Positions 16,443-25,650 of a DNA stretch of 64,000 bases are shown piece after piece. Positions within the stretch are counted from its first letter, which is position 1. Every line of letters starts with the position of its first letter. Both the position numbers and the translations under genes were made by a program. The stretch spans positions 513,501-577,500 of the forward strand of contig NZ_CP132543.1 in NCBI RefSeq assembly GCF_030845195.1, read 5' to 3'. The notes below the pieces were generated by a model. The model was not told the origin of the DNA, made no database searches, and saw only the letters and a list, made by a program, of their open reading frames with translations. This DNA comes from Sanyastnella coralliicola (GTDB lineage: Bacteria > Bacteroidota > Bacteroidia > Flavobacteriales_D > Sanyastnellaceae).

Positions 16443-18130
16443 TATATCTTGATTCGTTTTTTACTTGTTCTAAATGCTTGTTTCAGCACTTCGTCGCTTG
16501 CGACATCTCTAGTAAAAACTTCCAGGATGGCGCATTGTTCTGAGGCATAGAGGCTTTCTATACCTTGCTTCAGCTCCGTGCGATCTGAGGCTGAAATGTA
16601 TTCGATTCCAAAATGCTTCGCGAGGTGCGATGCATCCTGCGCATGGCGTGTTTCGAAGACCTCTTCCAACGCCGCTGTGCTCGATGGTCCGTCAATGATG
16701 CGGAAGATATTTCCACCTCCATTATTGATGAGAACGATCTTCAGGTTCGAAATGTCTTGTTGATGCCACAATCCATTCACATCGTAGAGGAATGAAATGT
16801 CTCCACTAATGAGCGTTACCACTTTATCGGTGGCTACGGCCATTCCTGCAGCAGTGCTGGTGCACCCGTCAATTCCGCTGGTCCCTCGATTTCCGTAGTA
16901 AAGAATATCTGAACGTTGCTCGAATAGTTGGATGTAGCGAACTACGCTGCTATTCCCCATCTGCAGAATGCTGTCTTGAGGTAGCGCCGGAAGCACATCT
17001 TTGAATACCTGAAGGTCACTCCAACCGGATTCTTCAGCAATCGATTGCTGAATTGCTTCCAGTTTGACGTGGCGATCATACCACTTTGCATGGTAATCAC
17101 TCGTCACCGATTCCGCGCTAGCGAGCACACGGAAAAACTCAGAAGGTCCACAGCTCAATACTTCAGAAAGCTGCTTGAAGGTATCCATGATTCTTCCGTC
17201 TTCATCAATGTGCCAATGTCCTTTAAGCGGTGTTTGGCGCAAGAATGCTTTAATCTTCTTTGAGATAATCTGACTGCCAAAAGTCACGAGCAAATCTGGG
17301 GCGAACCCATCGTGTTCACCGTTTTCAAGCGTCATCAACAGACGGTCAATGCAACTGATGACTTCTCCTTGAGTGCAGTTCGAAGTGGTCTCTGTGAGAA
17401 CCACCACATTTTCACGGTTGGCAATTGCCGCCACAGCTTTTGTCAAGTCGGGATTCGGGAGATGATGTCCCGTGATGATCATGATCTTTTGAAAGCCAGC
17501 CAACTGTTCTTTTAGCTGGATTTTCTGTGACTCAGTCAAGTGTGCCTCAGAAGGCTTGCGTTGAATGACGTTCGGCTGACTATCAGGAAACTCCACGAGT
17601 TCATAGAGTGGCTCGCGCAGCGGAATGTTAATGTGTACAGGGCCACGAACTCGACCTAGAGCCGTGAGCATGGCTTCATTAATCATGCGCTGGTTGTGCC
17701 ATTTGACATCGGCATGATCATCATCTTGTCTCAATTGAATGCTCTTGCGGGCATGCAGATCGAGCAAACCTTGTTGGCGAATCGTTTGTCCGTCACCCTG
17801 ATCTACCCATTCTTCTGGTCGATCAGTCGACATGAACACCAATGGTAGATCTTGGTAATGCGCCTCTGCCATTGCCGGACCATAATTCGCAGCGGCTGTG
17901 CCTGACGTACAGACGATACCTACGGCTTGTTGAAGTTCCTGGGCTAAACCTAAAGCAAAGTAGCCGGCGGCTCTTTCGTCGGGAATAATGTGACAGGAAA
18001 TCTCTGGATGATGATAGAAAGAAAGCGAAACCGGCGCGTGGCGTGATCCTGGAGAAATCACTACATGTTGAATGCCATGGGCACTCACTATTCCGATGAG
18101 GTCTTGAATGACCGGTTTGTCGCTAATCAT
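16442..18130 (-). CDS. menD: SEPHCHC synthase (thiamine diphosphate-dependent)
   Basis: MenD condenses isochorismate with 2-oxoglutarate using thiamine diphosphate. The 562-residue protein shows an N-terminal pyrimidine-binding domain ([40 protein letters not shown]) and a C-terminal ThDP site with the GD...N pattern ([16 protein letters not shown], then [12 protein letters not shown]). A TTG nine bases upstream is possible, but ATG 18130 leaves a clean 12-bp gap after menF. An exact 13-mer lies at 17111. Confidence 0.96.
   Translation of the reverse strand: MISDKPVIQDLIGIVSAHGIQHVVISPGSRHAPVSLSFYHHPEISCHIIPDERAAGYFALGLAQELQQAVGIVCTSGTAAANYGPAMAEAHYQDLPLVFMSTDRPEEWVDQGDGQTIRQQGLLDLHARKSIQLRQDDDHADVKWHNQRMINEAMLTALGRVRGPVHINIPLREPLYELVEFPDSQPNVIQRKPSEAHLTESQKIQLKEQLAGFQKIMIITGHHLPNPDLTKAVAAIANRENVVVLTETTSNCTQGEVISCIDRLLMTLENGEHDGFAPDLLVTFGSQIISKKIKAFLRQTPLKGHWHIDEDGRIMDTFKQLSEVLSCGPSEFFRVLASAESVTSDYHAKWYDRHVKLEAIQQSIAEESGWSDLQVFKDVLPALPQDSILQMGNSSVVRYIQLFEQRSDILYYGNRGTSGIDGCTSTAAGMAVATDKVVTLISGDISFLYDVNGLWHQQDISNLKIVLINNGGGNIFRIIDGPSSTAALEEVFETRHAQDASHLAKHFGIEYISASDRTELKQGIESLYASEQCAILEVFTRDVASDEVLKQAFRTSKKRIKI
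17111..17123 (-). other. Intragenic 13-mer CGCTAGCGCGGAA (exact)
   Basis: In menD, sense strand. It encodes Ala-Ser-Ala-Glu in a linker-like stretch, with flanks TCGCTAGCGCGGAATC as in menC. Confidence 0.9.
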
Positions 18131-18142
18131 TCGGCGCAAGTT

Positions 18143-19120
18143 CTACAATTTTTCAATGGGACTCAAAAGGGCATTTAGCTTATGCCTGGTTTCGTCCCAT
18201 TCCTCGTTGGGCAGCGAGTCAAAGGTAATGCCGCCCCCTGTATATCCTAGTATTCCATTTGAATAGACTTCGAAGCATCGAAGGTTCACATAGAAGTAAC
18301 TATCTCCTTGGTCATCATGCCAACCTAAATACCCTGTATACCATTTGCGATCATGGTCTTCGAGGGCGGTAATGGCTTCGTACGCTGTATCTAAAGGTGT
18401 TCCACACACGGCAGGGGTGGGGTGCAATAAATCGAGGGTACGTGAAATGTCATCTGTTTTAAAGCGAAGCTCACTGCGAATATGCTCGAGATCACCGAAA
18501 CGCACTGTTTCCGGACGACTAATACGCAGCTCTTCTGCACCGCCTTCTTTTAGTCGGGCCTTGATGTAATCAGTCACAATCGATTGCTCCAATGACTCTT
18601 TTTGTCCCCATGGAATCGTATCGTCTTCGTACTTGCGTGTACCAGCCAATGACATCGTCTTGAATCGATCTCCATCTGCCGAGACGAGAATTTCTGGCGT
18701 CGCACCCATCCAACATCCTGCTTCCGGATGATAGAGACAGTATACGAAGGTGTTGGGGTGATTCTTTTTGAGGCTTTGCAGCCAATCAGCGCTCGGCTTC
18801 AGGTCTGCCTTAAAAGTTATCGTTGAAAGCACCACCTTATCCAGGTCACTTTCAATGATCTGTTCAATGGCCTTTTTAATCTTTCGTTGGTGACTCAGTT
18901 CTTGTGTTTCGCTAGCGCGGAACGCCTGAAGGCTTTGAAATGGGATGTGAAAATCAGCAAGGTCAAATGCGACTTTCTTTCCACTGAATTCAATGTGCTT
19001 TTCCGAAGAGTGGAAAGGGGCGAAAACAAAGTTCCCTCCAGTTCCAGTAGGGTCTACTGTGAAGAATGAGTCTTCGTGAGGTGGACTCCAGATTACAAAT
19101 GGCGCTGTTCCTTCGCTCAT
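18143..19120 (-). CDS. menF: Isochorismate synthase (chorismate-binding family)
   Basis: MenF converts chorismate to isochorismate, committing it to menaquinone. The protein has 325 residues, shorter than the roughly 430 of E. coli MenF: the N-terminal part is reduced while the catalytic half is complete. Visible motifs are KVVLSTITF, the substrate-site MGATPEILVSADGDRFKTMSL, AGTRKY, HIRSELRF, LHPTPAVCGTP and YTGYLGWHD. It lies 5 bp after menI and 12 bp before menD. An exact 13-mer is at 18910. Confidence 0.93.
   Translation of the reverse strand: MSEGTAPFVIWSPPHEDSFFTVDPTGTGGNFVFAPFHSSEKHIEFSGKKVAFDLADFHIPFQSLQAFRASETQELSHQRKIKKAIEQIIESDLDKVVLSTITFKADLKPSADWLQSLKKNHPNTFVYCLYHPEAGCWMGATPEILVSADGDRFKTMSLAGTRKYEDDTIPWGQKESLEQSIVTDYIKARLKEGGAEELRISRPETVRFGDLEHIRSELRFKTDDISRTLDLLHPTPAVCGTPLDTAYEAITALEDHDRKWYTGYLGWHDDQGDSYFYVNLRCFEVYSNGILGYTGGGITFDSLPNEEWDETRHKLNALLSPIEKL
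18910..18922 (+). other. Intragenic 13-mer CGCTAGCGCGGAA (exact)
   Basis: In menF, antisense to the gene. The gene frame reads Phe-Arg-Ala-Ser. Confidence 0.9.
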
Positions 19121-19125
19121 ATTCT

Positions 19126-19548
19126 TTAACTCCGCGCAACAATCATGACCGTGAGGCGTGCAGTGGCAATCAACTTGTCGTCTTCATCAACAATATCAAT
19201 GTTCCAGACGTGCATTCTACCTCCTTGATGAACACAGGTAGCTTTACCTGTCACTACTCCATCTTTTTTACCTCGGAGGTGGTTAGCGTTGATTTCAATC
19301 CCAACGGCCGCTTTCTTCTGTTCAGCAACGAGGAAGTGTGATCCTACGCTACCCAGCGTTTCAGCCAACGCTGCGCTTGCTCCACCATGTAACAATCCAT
19401 AAGGCTGGCGTGTTCTATCGTCAACAGGCATCGTGCCTTCAACATACTTCCCTTCCACCTTGGTGATTTCGATTCCGAGGTTGGTACCGAGGCTATTGGC
19501 GCTCATTGCGGCCAGGGTTTCAGGCGTTGGCTTATTTTGATCGTTCAA
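19126..19548 (-). CDS. menI: Hotdog-fold thioesterase, probable DHNA-CoA thioesterase
   Basis: The 140-residue PaaI/YdiI-type hotdog thioesterase carries the signature QPYGLLHGGASAALAETLGS, with the catalytic acid in the ETLGS helix, then IEINANHLRGKKDG. Placement at the head of menF-menD-menB supports hydrolysis of 1,4-dihydroxy-2-naphthoyl-CoA. The start is inferred as TTG 19548: alignment to YdiI-type proteins needs the PTPETLAAM segment, while reading further upstream runs into the promoter box at 19563-19570. ATG 19506 would cut conserved residues. It is divergent from the response regulator. Confidence 0.85.
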   Translation of the reverse strand: MNDQNKPTPETLAAMSANSLGTNLGIEITKVEGKYVEGTMPVDDRTRQPYGLLHGGASAALAETLGSVGSHFLVAEQKKAAVGIEINANHLRGKKDGVVTGKATCVHQGGRMHVWNIDIVDEDDKLIATARLTVMIVARS

Positions 19549-19562
19549 AGCAGTATTTTCGC

Positions 19563-19570
19563 CAAAGGTA
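19563..19570 (-). promoter_or_regulatory. -7 promoter box for the menI-menF-menD-menB operon
   Basis: On the minus strand this reads TACCTTTG. It lies 14 nt before the inferred TTG start at 19548. Confidence 0.55.
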
Positions 19571-19583
19571 CAACGGAACAATC

Positions 19584-20294
19584 ATGCCAGAAGAAGTTTC
19601 ATATAGGATATTGATCACAGAAGACGAACAGCCACTTCGCGAAGGATTGAAGCTCAATCTGGAGCTCGAAGGCTACGAAGTCATCGAAGCCAGCACTGGT
19701 AAAGAAGCATTGGATGTCTTCCGAAATCAAAAGCTTGATCTCGCAATCATGGATGTCATGATCCCAGACATCGATGGATTTAATGTCTGCAAGACAGTTA
19801 GAATCGAAGGAAACAACACGCCTATCCTTTTCTTGACGGCAAAGGGGAGTAGTGCAGATCGAGTAGAAGGACTAAAAATTGGGGGCGACGATTACCTCTC
19901 CAAGCCTTTCAATCTGGAAGAGCTCATGCTTCGCGTTCAAAAGCTGATTGTACGTCGAGAGCCAGGAGCGAGTCCTATTAGCGAAATGGAAGAATACACC
20001 TTTGGCGCAAACAAGGTGAATTTTAAAACCTACGTGATCACAGATAAGAATGGAGCACAACAGAATTTAACTCAGCGTGAGATTAAGTTGCTGAAGTTAT
20101 TGATCTCGAAGAAAGACGAAGTGGTGAGTCGAGAAGAGATTTTAGAAACGGTTTGGGGCTATGATGTTTACCCAAGCACGAGAACCATCGATAACTTCAT
20201 TTCAGCGTTCAGAAAATATTTTGAACCGAATCCGAGGCAACCCATCTATTTTTTCTCCGTCAGAGGAGTAGGATATAAATTCTCGCCTCGATGA
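19584..20294 (+). CDS. OmpR/PhoB-family response regulator
   Basis: The 236-residue two-component regulator has a receiver domain (about 6-120) with the acidic pocket TEDE, phospho-acceptor Asp57 (IMDVMIPDIDG), Thr85 (LFLTAKG) and Lys107 (LSKPF). A C-terminal winged-helix DNA-binding domain follows (about 140-235; TQREIKLLKLLISKKDEVVS, TRTIDNFISAFRKYFE, FSVRGVGYKF). ATG 19584 gives the normal N-terminus. No histidine kinase is adjacent, so partner and signal are unknown. It is back-to-back with the menI operon, with only 35 bp between starts. Confidence 0.93.
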   Translation: MPEEVSYRILITEDEQPLREGLKLNLELEGYEVIEASTGKEALDVFRNQKLDLAIMDVMIPDIDGFNVCKTVRIEGNNTPILFLTAKGSSADRVEGLKIGGDDYLSKPFNLEELMLRVQKLIVRREPGASPISEMEEYTFGANKVNFKTYVITDKNGAQQNLTQREIKLLKLLISKKDEVVSREEILETVWGYDVYPSTRTIDNFISAFRKYFEPNPRQPIYFFSVRGVGYKFSPR

Positions 20295-20405
20295 GAAAAA
20301 AAGTTTTCCGATAGAGGCAACCACGAAAAAGATCATACGTCTTTTTTATAGTTGCGCAGTTTCCAGGACTGCGTTGGTTTCAAAATTTTCCTTGCAGGTT
20401 TACAG

Positions 20406-20432
20406 AAAGGGGTTCAATACGGACCCTTTTTT
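20406..20432. terminator. Hairpin terminator between convergent genes
   Basis: AAAGGG and CCCTTT pair around a 12-nt loop, with T6 on the plus strand. It lies between the regulator and rsmG, which converge here. The stem is short, so confidence is moderate. Confidence 0.5.
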
Positions 20433-20449
20433 GCTGCCCTAAAGTCAGC

Positions 20450-21079
20450 TTATTTCATACGAACGTAGATCACCTTTTTCGTTTCGAAGAACTCGTTCGA
20501 GAAGTAGTTAGATAGCTGATATTCATCAACTTCCATCTTTGATTCTTTGATCTCTTCACGAAGATCTCCCCCCTTTAAATAGAGGATTCCATTGGGAAAT
20601 GGGTTCAGGTGTCGGTCTAAGAATTTGCCTTTGGTCCATGGAAGGAATCCGGCCAATCGGGTCACGGCGCGTGACACGATAAAATCATATTTCCCTTGGT
20701 GATTTTCTGCTCTTTGCTGTTCCGCGCTAGCGTTTTTTAGACCTAATTGATCAATAATATCATTCACCACCTTAATTTTTTTTCCAATCGAATCGATCAT
20801 ATGGAAATGAACTTCGGGGTAAAGAATAGCGAGCGGAATGCCAGGAAATCCACCTCCGGTTCCAATGTCAAGTACTTTGGAGCCGTCAGCAAAGGGCATC
20901 ACCATGGCAATGCCGAGGGAATGTAAAACGTGATTGATGTAGAGTTGATCAATGTCTTTTCGCGAGACACAGTTGATCTTGTTGTTCCAATCTGTAAAGA
21001 GCGGACCAAATTGGGCGAATTGCTCCTTTTGTTTGGAAGTGAGGTCGGGAAAGTGCGCTTCAATAAGCGTATGATCCAT
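20450..21079 (-). CDS. rsmG: 16S rRNA (guanine-N7)-methyltransferase G
   Basis: RsmG (GidB) methylates N7 of G527 in 16S rRNA. The 209-residue Rossmann-fold enzyme shows FTDWNNKINCVSRKD, the SAM-binding DIGTGGGFPGIPLAI, IDSIGKKIKVVNDI, and the catalytic-face FIVSRAVTRLAGFLPW. It starts 2 bp after the sigma-factor stop, placing it third in a glycosyltransferase, sigma factor, rsmG unit. An exact 13-mer is at 20720. Confidence 0.96.
   Translation of the reverse strand: MDHTLIEAHFPDLTSKQKEQFAQFGPLFTDWNNKINCVSRKDIDQLYINHVLHSLGIAMVMPFADGSKVLDIGTGGGFPGIPLAILYPEVHFHMIDSIGKKIKVVNDIIDQLGLKNASAEQQRAENHQGKYDFIVSRAVTRLAGFLPWTKGKFLDRHLNPFPNGILYLKGGDLREEIKESKMEVDEYQLSNYFSNEFFETKKVIYVRMK
20720..20732 (-). 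other. Intragenic 13-mer CGCTAGCGCGGAA (exact)
   Basis: In rsmG, sense strand. It encodes Ala-Ser-Ala-Glu between the SAM site and the catalytic face. Confidence 0.9.
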
Positions 21080-21081
21080 GA

Positions 21082-21690
21082 TCAGATAGTATCCTTCGTG
21101 TTCTTCATGATTTGGTAAAGGAAGTCACGCGCTCGGAAAAGCTGCGCTTTCACAGTACCTAATGGAAGATCGAGTTCTTGAGCGATCTCGTCGTACGAGT
21201 ATTCTTTGAAGTAACGAAGCTCAATCAGCTGACGATAACGTGGCTTCAAGCGTGTAACGACTTCGCGCATACGCTCGACACGTTCTTTCTTCTGAAGTGC
21301 TTCAATTGGATCAGGCTTGTTATCAGAGATCGCGATTTCCATCTCATCACCATCTTCATTTCTAAATCCGCTATCAAGAGAAAGGGCCTTGATGCGCTTC
21401 TTACGAATGAAGTCAATGGCATTGTTTGATGCGATCTTGAACAACCAAGTTGAAAAGGCGAACTGAGGCGTGTACTGCTTCAGGCGTTTGAACGCTTTTC
21501 CGAAGGCTTCGATCGTCAAATCGTCAGCATCTTCTTTGTTGTTCACCATTTTGAGCAACATGAAATAGATCGACTCACGGTATCGCTCCATGAGTTCCGC
21601 ATAGGCACGCTCATCTTTGTCGTTCAATGCACGTTGAACGAGTTCATAATCGCGTTTTGCCTTGTCAGATAAGTGTTTACTTACTTCCAT
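21082..21690 (-). CDS. RNA polymerase sigma factor, ECF-type sigma-70
   Basis: The 202-residue sigma factor has only regions 2 and 4. Region 2 includes YAELMERYRESIYFMLLKMV, EDADDLTIEAFGKAFKRL and FSTWLFKIASNNAIDFIRKK. Region 4 holds the helix-turn-helix YDEIAQELDLPLGTVKAQLFRAR. The start at ATG 21690 leaves a 10-bp overlap with the upstream glycosyltransferase; starts at 21723 or 21744 would overlap by up to 64 bp. Closely similar short sigma factors are widespread in Bacteroidota. No anti-sigma gene is adjacent, and the regulon cannot be read here. Confidence 0.92.
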   Translation of the reverse strand: MEVSKHLSDKAKRDYELVQRALNDKDERAYAELMERYRESIYFMLLKMVNNKEDADDLTIEAFGKAFKRLKQYTPQFAFSTWLFKIASNNAIDFIRKKRIKALSLDSGFRNEDGDEMEIAISDNKPDPIEALQKKERVERMREVVTRLKPRYRQLIELRYFKEYSYDEIAQELDLPLGTVKAQLFRARDFLYQIMKNTKDTI

Positions 21691-22826
21691 GTTCTCGGTT
21701 TGGATAGCAGGTTCCAGAGCCATAGTGCCGGGTTTATGATCCATAGGGCTCCTTCAAGTACTGGCATTAAAATGGTCAGGTCTTTCTGCTTTGTCTTCAC
21801 AAAAGACCCTCTAAAAGTAGCCAAATGCACGATATACCTTAGGGTAAGGAGGGAGCCCACTATTAATAATTCACTGTGTAAAACCGCTAGAAGCACTGCT
21901 GTCACCCACATAAGCATGAATGAAAGAGGCCAAAGACCAAGGATGATCTTGATTCCGAACTTGTATTCGGTAGCGGTGGTAAAATGCCTTCTTTTCTGAT
22001 GGAACCATGATTGCCAAGTGCTTTTAGGTTCCGAGAGAACGAAGGTGTCTGGATCAAGTGTCACATGCGTATTCTTCTTCTTAGCAACTTCACTAATGAA
22101 TAGATCGTCGTCACCAGAGGCCAAATGCATGTGGTTTTTGAAACCAGAGTTATCAAAGAAGGTCGCCGTTCGATAGGCCATGTTTCTTCCCACCCCCATA
22201 TAAGGTGCGCCCACGAGCGCATAGGAGAGGTATTGGATAGCGATTTGAACGGTGTCAAAGCGAATTACTTTATTCAAGAACCCGCTATGAGTAGCATAGG
22301 GGGAAAAGCCAAGAACTACCTCCACATCTTGATTAGTGAAAGGCAGCGCCATCTTCTGTGCCCACGACTTACTGTCGGGAATACAGTCGGCATCGGTCAA
22401 AAGAACGATATCGTTTTTGGCGGCTTTTATACCCATTGTCAACGCAAATTTTTTCCCTCGCATTCGTTGAATGTCTTCATTCAACGCCACTACGTGAAGC
22501 TTTGGATAACGAACCTGATATGCATTCAGTGTTGTTAAAGTATCATCCCAACTGCTGTCATCAACGATGATGAGTTCGAAGTCTGGATGATCTTGCTCCA
22601 TGAGCAGTGGAACGAGGTCACGAAGGTTTTTCTCCTCGTTCTTTGCGCAAATTACAATGGAGATAGGGGGGATGCGTGTAGGTGTGAGCCTATCGCGCCA
22701 TAGGGATAGTCTGATAAAGATGGTCAGATCATAGAGCAGTTGTATCAGCACCATCGCTAAAAACGTGATGCCTAAGGCTTGTTGAAAGCCACTTTGCTCA
22801 TTCCACCAGTGTAGGATCTCTTCCAT
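21681..22826 (-). CDS. Membrane glycosyltransferase, GT2 family
   Basis: The 381-residue protein has an N-terminal helix (about 15-38), a GT-A catalytic domain and two to three C-terminal helices. Catalytic-domain motifs are SIVICAKNEEKNLRDLV, the nucleotide-sugar-binding VDDSSWDDTL, the metal-binding LLTDADCIPDS, an acceptor-region SGDDDLFISEVAKK, and QKRRHF in place of QxxRW. This is the processive or polyprenyl-type GT2 layout, with the active site facing the cytoplasm. It is first in the unit with the sigma factor and rsmG. The sugar donor and acceptor are unknown. Confidence 0.88.
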   Translation of the reverse strand: MEEILHWWNEQSGFQQALGITFLAMVLIQLLYDLTIFIRLSLWRDRLTPTRIPPISIVICAKNEEKNLRDLVPLLMEQDHPDFELIIVDDSSWDDTLTTLNAYQVRYPKLHVVALNEDIQRMRGKKFALTMGIKAAKNDIVLLTDADCIPDSKSWAQKMALPFTNQDVEVVLGFSPYATHSGFLNKVIRFDTVQIAIQYLSYALVGAPYMGVGRNMAYRTATFFDNSGFKNHMHLASGDDDLFISEVAKKKNTHVTLDPDTFVLSEPKSTWQSWFHQKRRHFTTATEYKFGIKIILGLWPLSFMLMWVTAVLLAVLHSELLIVGSLLTLRYIVHLATFRGSFVKTKQKDLTILMPVLEGALWIINPALWLWNLLSKPRTWK

Positions 22827-22870
22827 CAGTTGAGTCGAAAATTACTCGATGCAAACCCAAGGGAAAAGAG

Positions 22871-22895
22871 AAAAGGCGGTCCAAGACCGCCTTTT
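22871..22895 (-). terminator. Strong intrinsic terminator after the T9SS protease
   Basis: An 11-bp perfect stem (AAAAGGCGGTC / GACCGCCTTTT) with a 3-nt loop lies 24 nt past the protease stop. The A and T ends make it usable in both directions. Confidence 0.9.
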
Positions 22896-22918
22896 ATGAA
22901 CATCGTATATGTTGAGGA

Positions 22919-25177
22919 TTAGTGTCTGATCAACAACTGTCCTGACATTTTCGCATTGTCACCTTCTGCACGAACGAAGTACCATCCTGCAGGAAGATCA
23001 GCTGTGTTCAGCTGTACTTGATTATCATTCACTACCCCTTGGCTGTGAACGATCTGTCCAACTGCATTCAATACTTCCAAACGATCCGCTCCAAGTGGAA
23101 GCTCTATGATCGCGTTCTGGTTGGCAGGGTTCGGGTAGATCTTTAGCTCAGACGCTTCAAGTGAACCAACACTCAGGTCTTGAGTACAGAAGTCTACATT
23201 GTCTTCATCGGCGAATTCACCTCCAGTTGCGAAGGTTTGTCCAAGGTGGTTGTATAGTTCGTATGAACCTTCACCCCATCCACAGCAGATTCCGTCACCG
23301 AATGCGTCGAAGATGGTGAAAGTGTAACAACCTTCTTGGATACAAAGGCTGATAGTCTCTACAGTTCCATCAGCACCATCAGCATAAGGGCCGCCATTAT
23401 AAACAACTTGGTTATTGTCGTTTCGCAATTCCCAGGTTGTCTCTGAACCATAGTCGTCAAGTGTTAGTTCAAGAACGTAATCAAGGGTTGGACCCGTATT
23501 CGCTGTGAATTCGAATGTTGTTGAATTGTTGTTATTGTTTTCGTCGTTCTCAGCATTCGGACCTTCGAGTACAACCGTGATTTCGTTGTTCCCGTCTTGA
23601 AGGTTTGCCGCTGGAAGTGCAACCGTTGTGCTAGCGAATTGCTCTAGTGTTCCAGTCCAAGGAATCGTCTGGATGAGCGTTCCGTTCACGTAGTACTCAA
23701 TAGTGATTGAGTTTACTGTTGTTGTTCCCATGTTTGAAATGACAACACTTGGGAAAGCGGTGTTTCCACAAACAACAGCATCAACACCAGTGATCGCACC
23801 TGCTACAACATCGTATGCCAAGGCCTCGAATCCTTCTGGGTATCCATCAAGAACAGTTGCTCCCGTGTTAAGTGGGTCCAACCAGTCACGTAGACGTGAG
23901 CTTGGTGAGTTTCCATCCCAGCTAACGCCGAAACGTCCGTACCAGTCAGCACCTCCGTTGTTCACGCTTCCGTTACACGCAGCGAAACCTCCGTAGAGCT
24001 GTCCGATAATGCGGTGGTTCTGATCGAATAGAGGTGATCCAGAAGATCCACCTTCAGTAACTCCATCTTCCCATTCATCGATGTACCATACAGCAGCTCC
24101 TGCTTGGTTTGCATGGTATGGGCTGTCTTCGTCGAAGCAAATCTTCTTCACGTCACCTGATGGGTGGTGAATACCTGTAGTGTTCTGGACTGTTTGCTGG
24201 TCTGAATTGTCCCATCCTGCGTACTGCACGTTGAAGTCAGCCGGGGGAGTTTCGTTCAATTCAAGAAGAGCCATGTCACTTCCAGCGCTGCTCGCTAGAA
24301 GAGATGATCCACTCACGCTTTGGTTGGTTGGTCCGTTAGAACCGTTACAACCTGCTGTTTCGTGGTTGAAGTAGAATACCCAGTTGTTGTTTCCACCTAG
24401 ACAGTGGTTCGCTGTAAGGAAGTATGGTGTGCCATCCTGAGCAGTGTTGTTCACCAACGCTCCACTACAAACAGCAAATCCGCCACTTACGATGAGGGCT
24501 ACTGAGCGGCTTTCTGTTTGCCACATGTCTCCTTCTGGACAATTTACGTTGATGTTACATGCACCAGAGTTTCCGAAAGGTCCACGGTTTGTTTCTGCAC
24601 CGTAGCCTACCATTGAGCGGTAACCATGTACAATGGTTCCTACTTCAAGAATACTTTTACCTGCAACGTCAGCTGGTTCGTAAAGCTCGATCACAGCGAA
24701 ATCGCCATCAATCAAACCTACACCGAAGCCACCGTGCGGTTGGTTGCTTTCATTTGTATATGATCCTTTGAACGCAGAACGGTCTTCATTCCAGATGAAG
24801 AGTTTTGCTCCGTCGGCCAATTTGAAACGGTTGAAGATAAAGCTGATGCTTGTTGCTTCAGGACAATCAATAGCCAGCTGCCATAGTGAAGCTCCGTTTT
24901 CAAGTTCCGTTGTGCTACCTACATCGTTGCGATCAAGTGATACTTCCCATTCTTCACCGAAGCGGTATGGTGCTTCTTTGTATTGGTCAGTCACTTCATC
25001 TTGGCTGCGCAGGAGTTCCAGGTCTAGCGCTTCCGTGCTGTAAGTATCGATCGCTACGCGATCATAAGATTTTTCGTGCCAGTTGAATGGCGTTCCACCG
25101 TGTTCGATCTGAGCCGTTGCTCCAAAGGTCAAACAGGTCATTAAAAATGTCAGGACAAAGGTTGGTTTCTTGAACAT
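22919..25177 (-). CDS. Secreted trypsin-like serine protease with T9SS sorting domain
   Basis: The 752-residue secreted protein has a signal peptide (MFKKPTFVLTFL...ATAQ, about 1-22), a propeptide-like region, and a chymotrypsin/lysyl-endopeptidase-type catalytic domain. The catalytic residues are His258 (FLTANHCLG), Asp301 (SDMALLEL) and Ser379 (GGSSGSPLF). A CARDB-like domain (VVISNMGTTTVNSITIEYYV) and a beta domain follow. The C-terminal type A sorting signal (LKIYPNPANQNAII, then GWYFVRAEG) directs export by the type IX system. The start at ATG 25177 gives the proper signal peptide. It begins 1 bp after the lipoprotein gene, so the two are co-transcribed. Confidence 0.92.
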   Translation of the reverse strand: MFKKPTFVLTFLMTCLTFGATAQIEHGGTPFNWHEKSYDRVAIDTYSTEALDLELLRSQDEVTDQYKEAPYRFGEEWEVSLDRNDVGSTTELENGASLWQLAIDCPEATSISFIFNRFKLADGAKLFIWNEDRSAFKGSYTNESNQPHGGFGVGLIDGDFAVIELYEPADVAGKSILEVGTIVHGYRSMVGYGAETNRGPFGNSGACNINVNCPEGDMWQTESRSVALIVSGGFAVCSGALVNNTAQDGTPYFLTANHCLGGNNNWVFYFNHETAGCNGSNGPTNQSVSGSSLLASSAGSDMALLELNETPPADFNVQYAGWDNSDQQTVQNTTGIHHPSGDVKKICFDEDSPYHANQAGAAVWYIDEWEDGVTEGGSSGSPLFDQNHRIIGQLYGGFAACNGSVNNGGADWYGRFGVSWDGNSPSSRLRDWLDPLNTGATVLDGYPEGFEALAYDVVAGAITGVDAVVCGNTAFPSVVISNMGTTTVNSITIEYYVNGTLIQTIPWTGTLEQFASTTVALPAANLQDGNNEITVVLEGPNAENDENNNNNSTTFEFTANTGPTLDYVLELTLDDYGSETTWELRNDNNQVVYNGGPYADGADGTVETISLCIQEGCYTFTIFDAFGDGICCGWGEGSYELYNHLGQTFATGGEFADEDNVDFCTQDLSVGSLEASELKIYPNPANQNAIIELPLGADRLEVLNAVGQIVHSQGVVNDNQVQLNTADLPAGWYFVRAEGDNAKMSGQLLIRH

Positions 25178-25178
25178 A

Positions 25179-25637
25179 TCAATATGTGTATACGATCTTT
25201 GAGTCATAATTACGCAGGCGCAGGATAATGGTTCCTTCTTTCCCTGCTTTGATCTTTGAAAGGTCAAAAGCCAGAGTATCAGTCAGTAACCCCCTACAAG
25301 TATCTCCATTACTATTGTGACTTAGCGTCAAATTCATCTGTGGTGGCATGCTTTTCATCATGGCACCATTGGTAAACATGGTGAACTCATGATCTTCACA
25401 TCCTCCAGAATAACTTACAACCAGCTGAAGGATATCCCCACTGGTACTCGCTTCTTTCACTGAGTACCCAGCACCCGTAGTAAAGTCTACGCCTTGCTTA
25501 ATAACAAGGGGCCGTACATCAAGTTTATTCACTTCTTGAGTTGTTGCAGATTCTGTTTCAGCCACCGCAGTGGCTTCTTTCTTTGTTCCGCAGTTCAATA
25601 GAACTACAGAGAGTGTCAATAGTAGAATCGACTTCAT
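25179..25637 (-). CDS. Small lipoprotein, function unknown, paired with the T9SS protease
   Basis: The 152-residue lipoprotein has a lipobox (VVLLNCGTK, Cys about 16), an acidic, low-complexity linker (about 20-42) and a beta-rich domain with two Cys (YSGGCEDHEFTMF, SNGDTCRGLL) that could form a disulfide. I do not recognise the family. It is the first gene of a two-gene unit with the secreted protease, 1 bp apart. The -7 box at 25643-25650 ends 5 nt before its ATG. Confidence 0.75.
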   Translation of the reverse strand: MKSILLLTLSVVLLNCGTKKEATAVAETESATTQEVNKLDVRPLVIKQGVDFTTGAGYSVKEASTSGDILQLVVSYSGGCEDHEFTMFTNGAMMKSMPPQMNLTLSHNSNGDTCRGLLTDTLAFDLSKIKAGKEGTIILRLRNYDSKIVYTY

Positions 25638-25642
25638 AGATT

Positions 25643-25650
25643 CAAATTTA
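25643..25650 (-). promoter_or_regulatory. -7 promoter box for the lipoprotein-protease operon
   Basis: On the minus strand this reads TAAATTTG, followed after 5 nt by the ATG at 25637, so a leaderless transcript is likely. CTTG at 25669-25672 is a possible -33 element. Confidence 0.55.
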
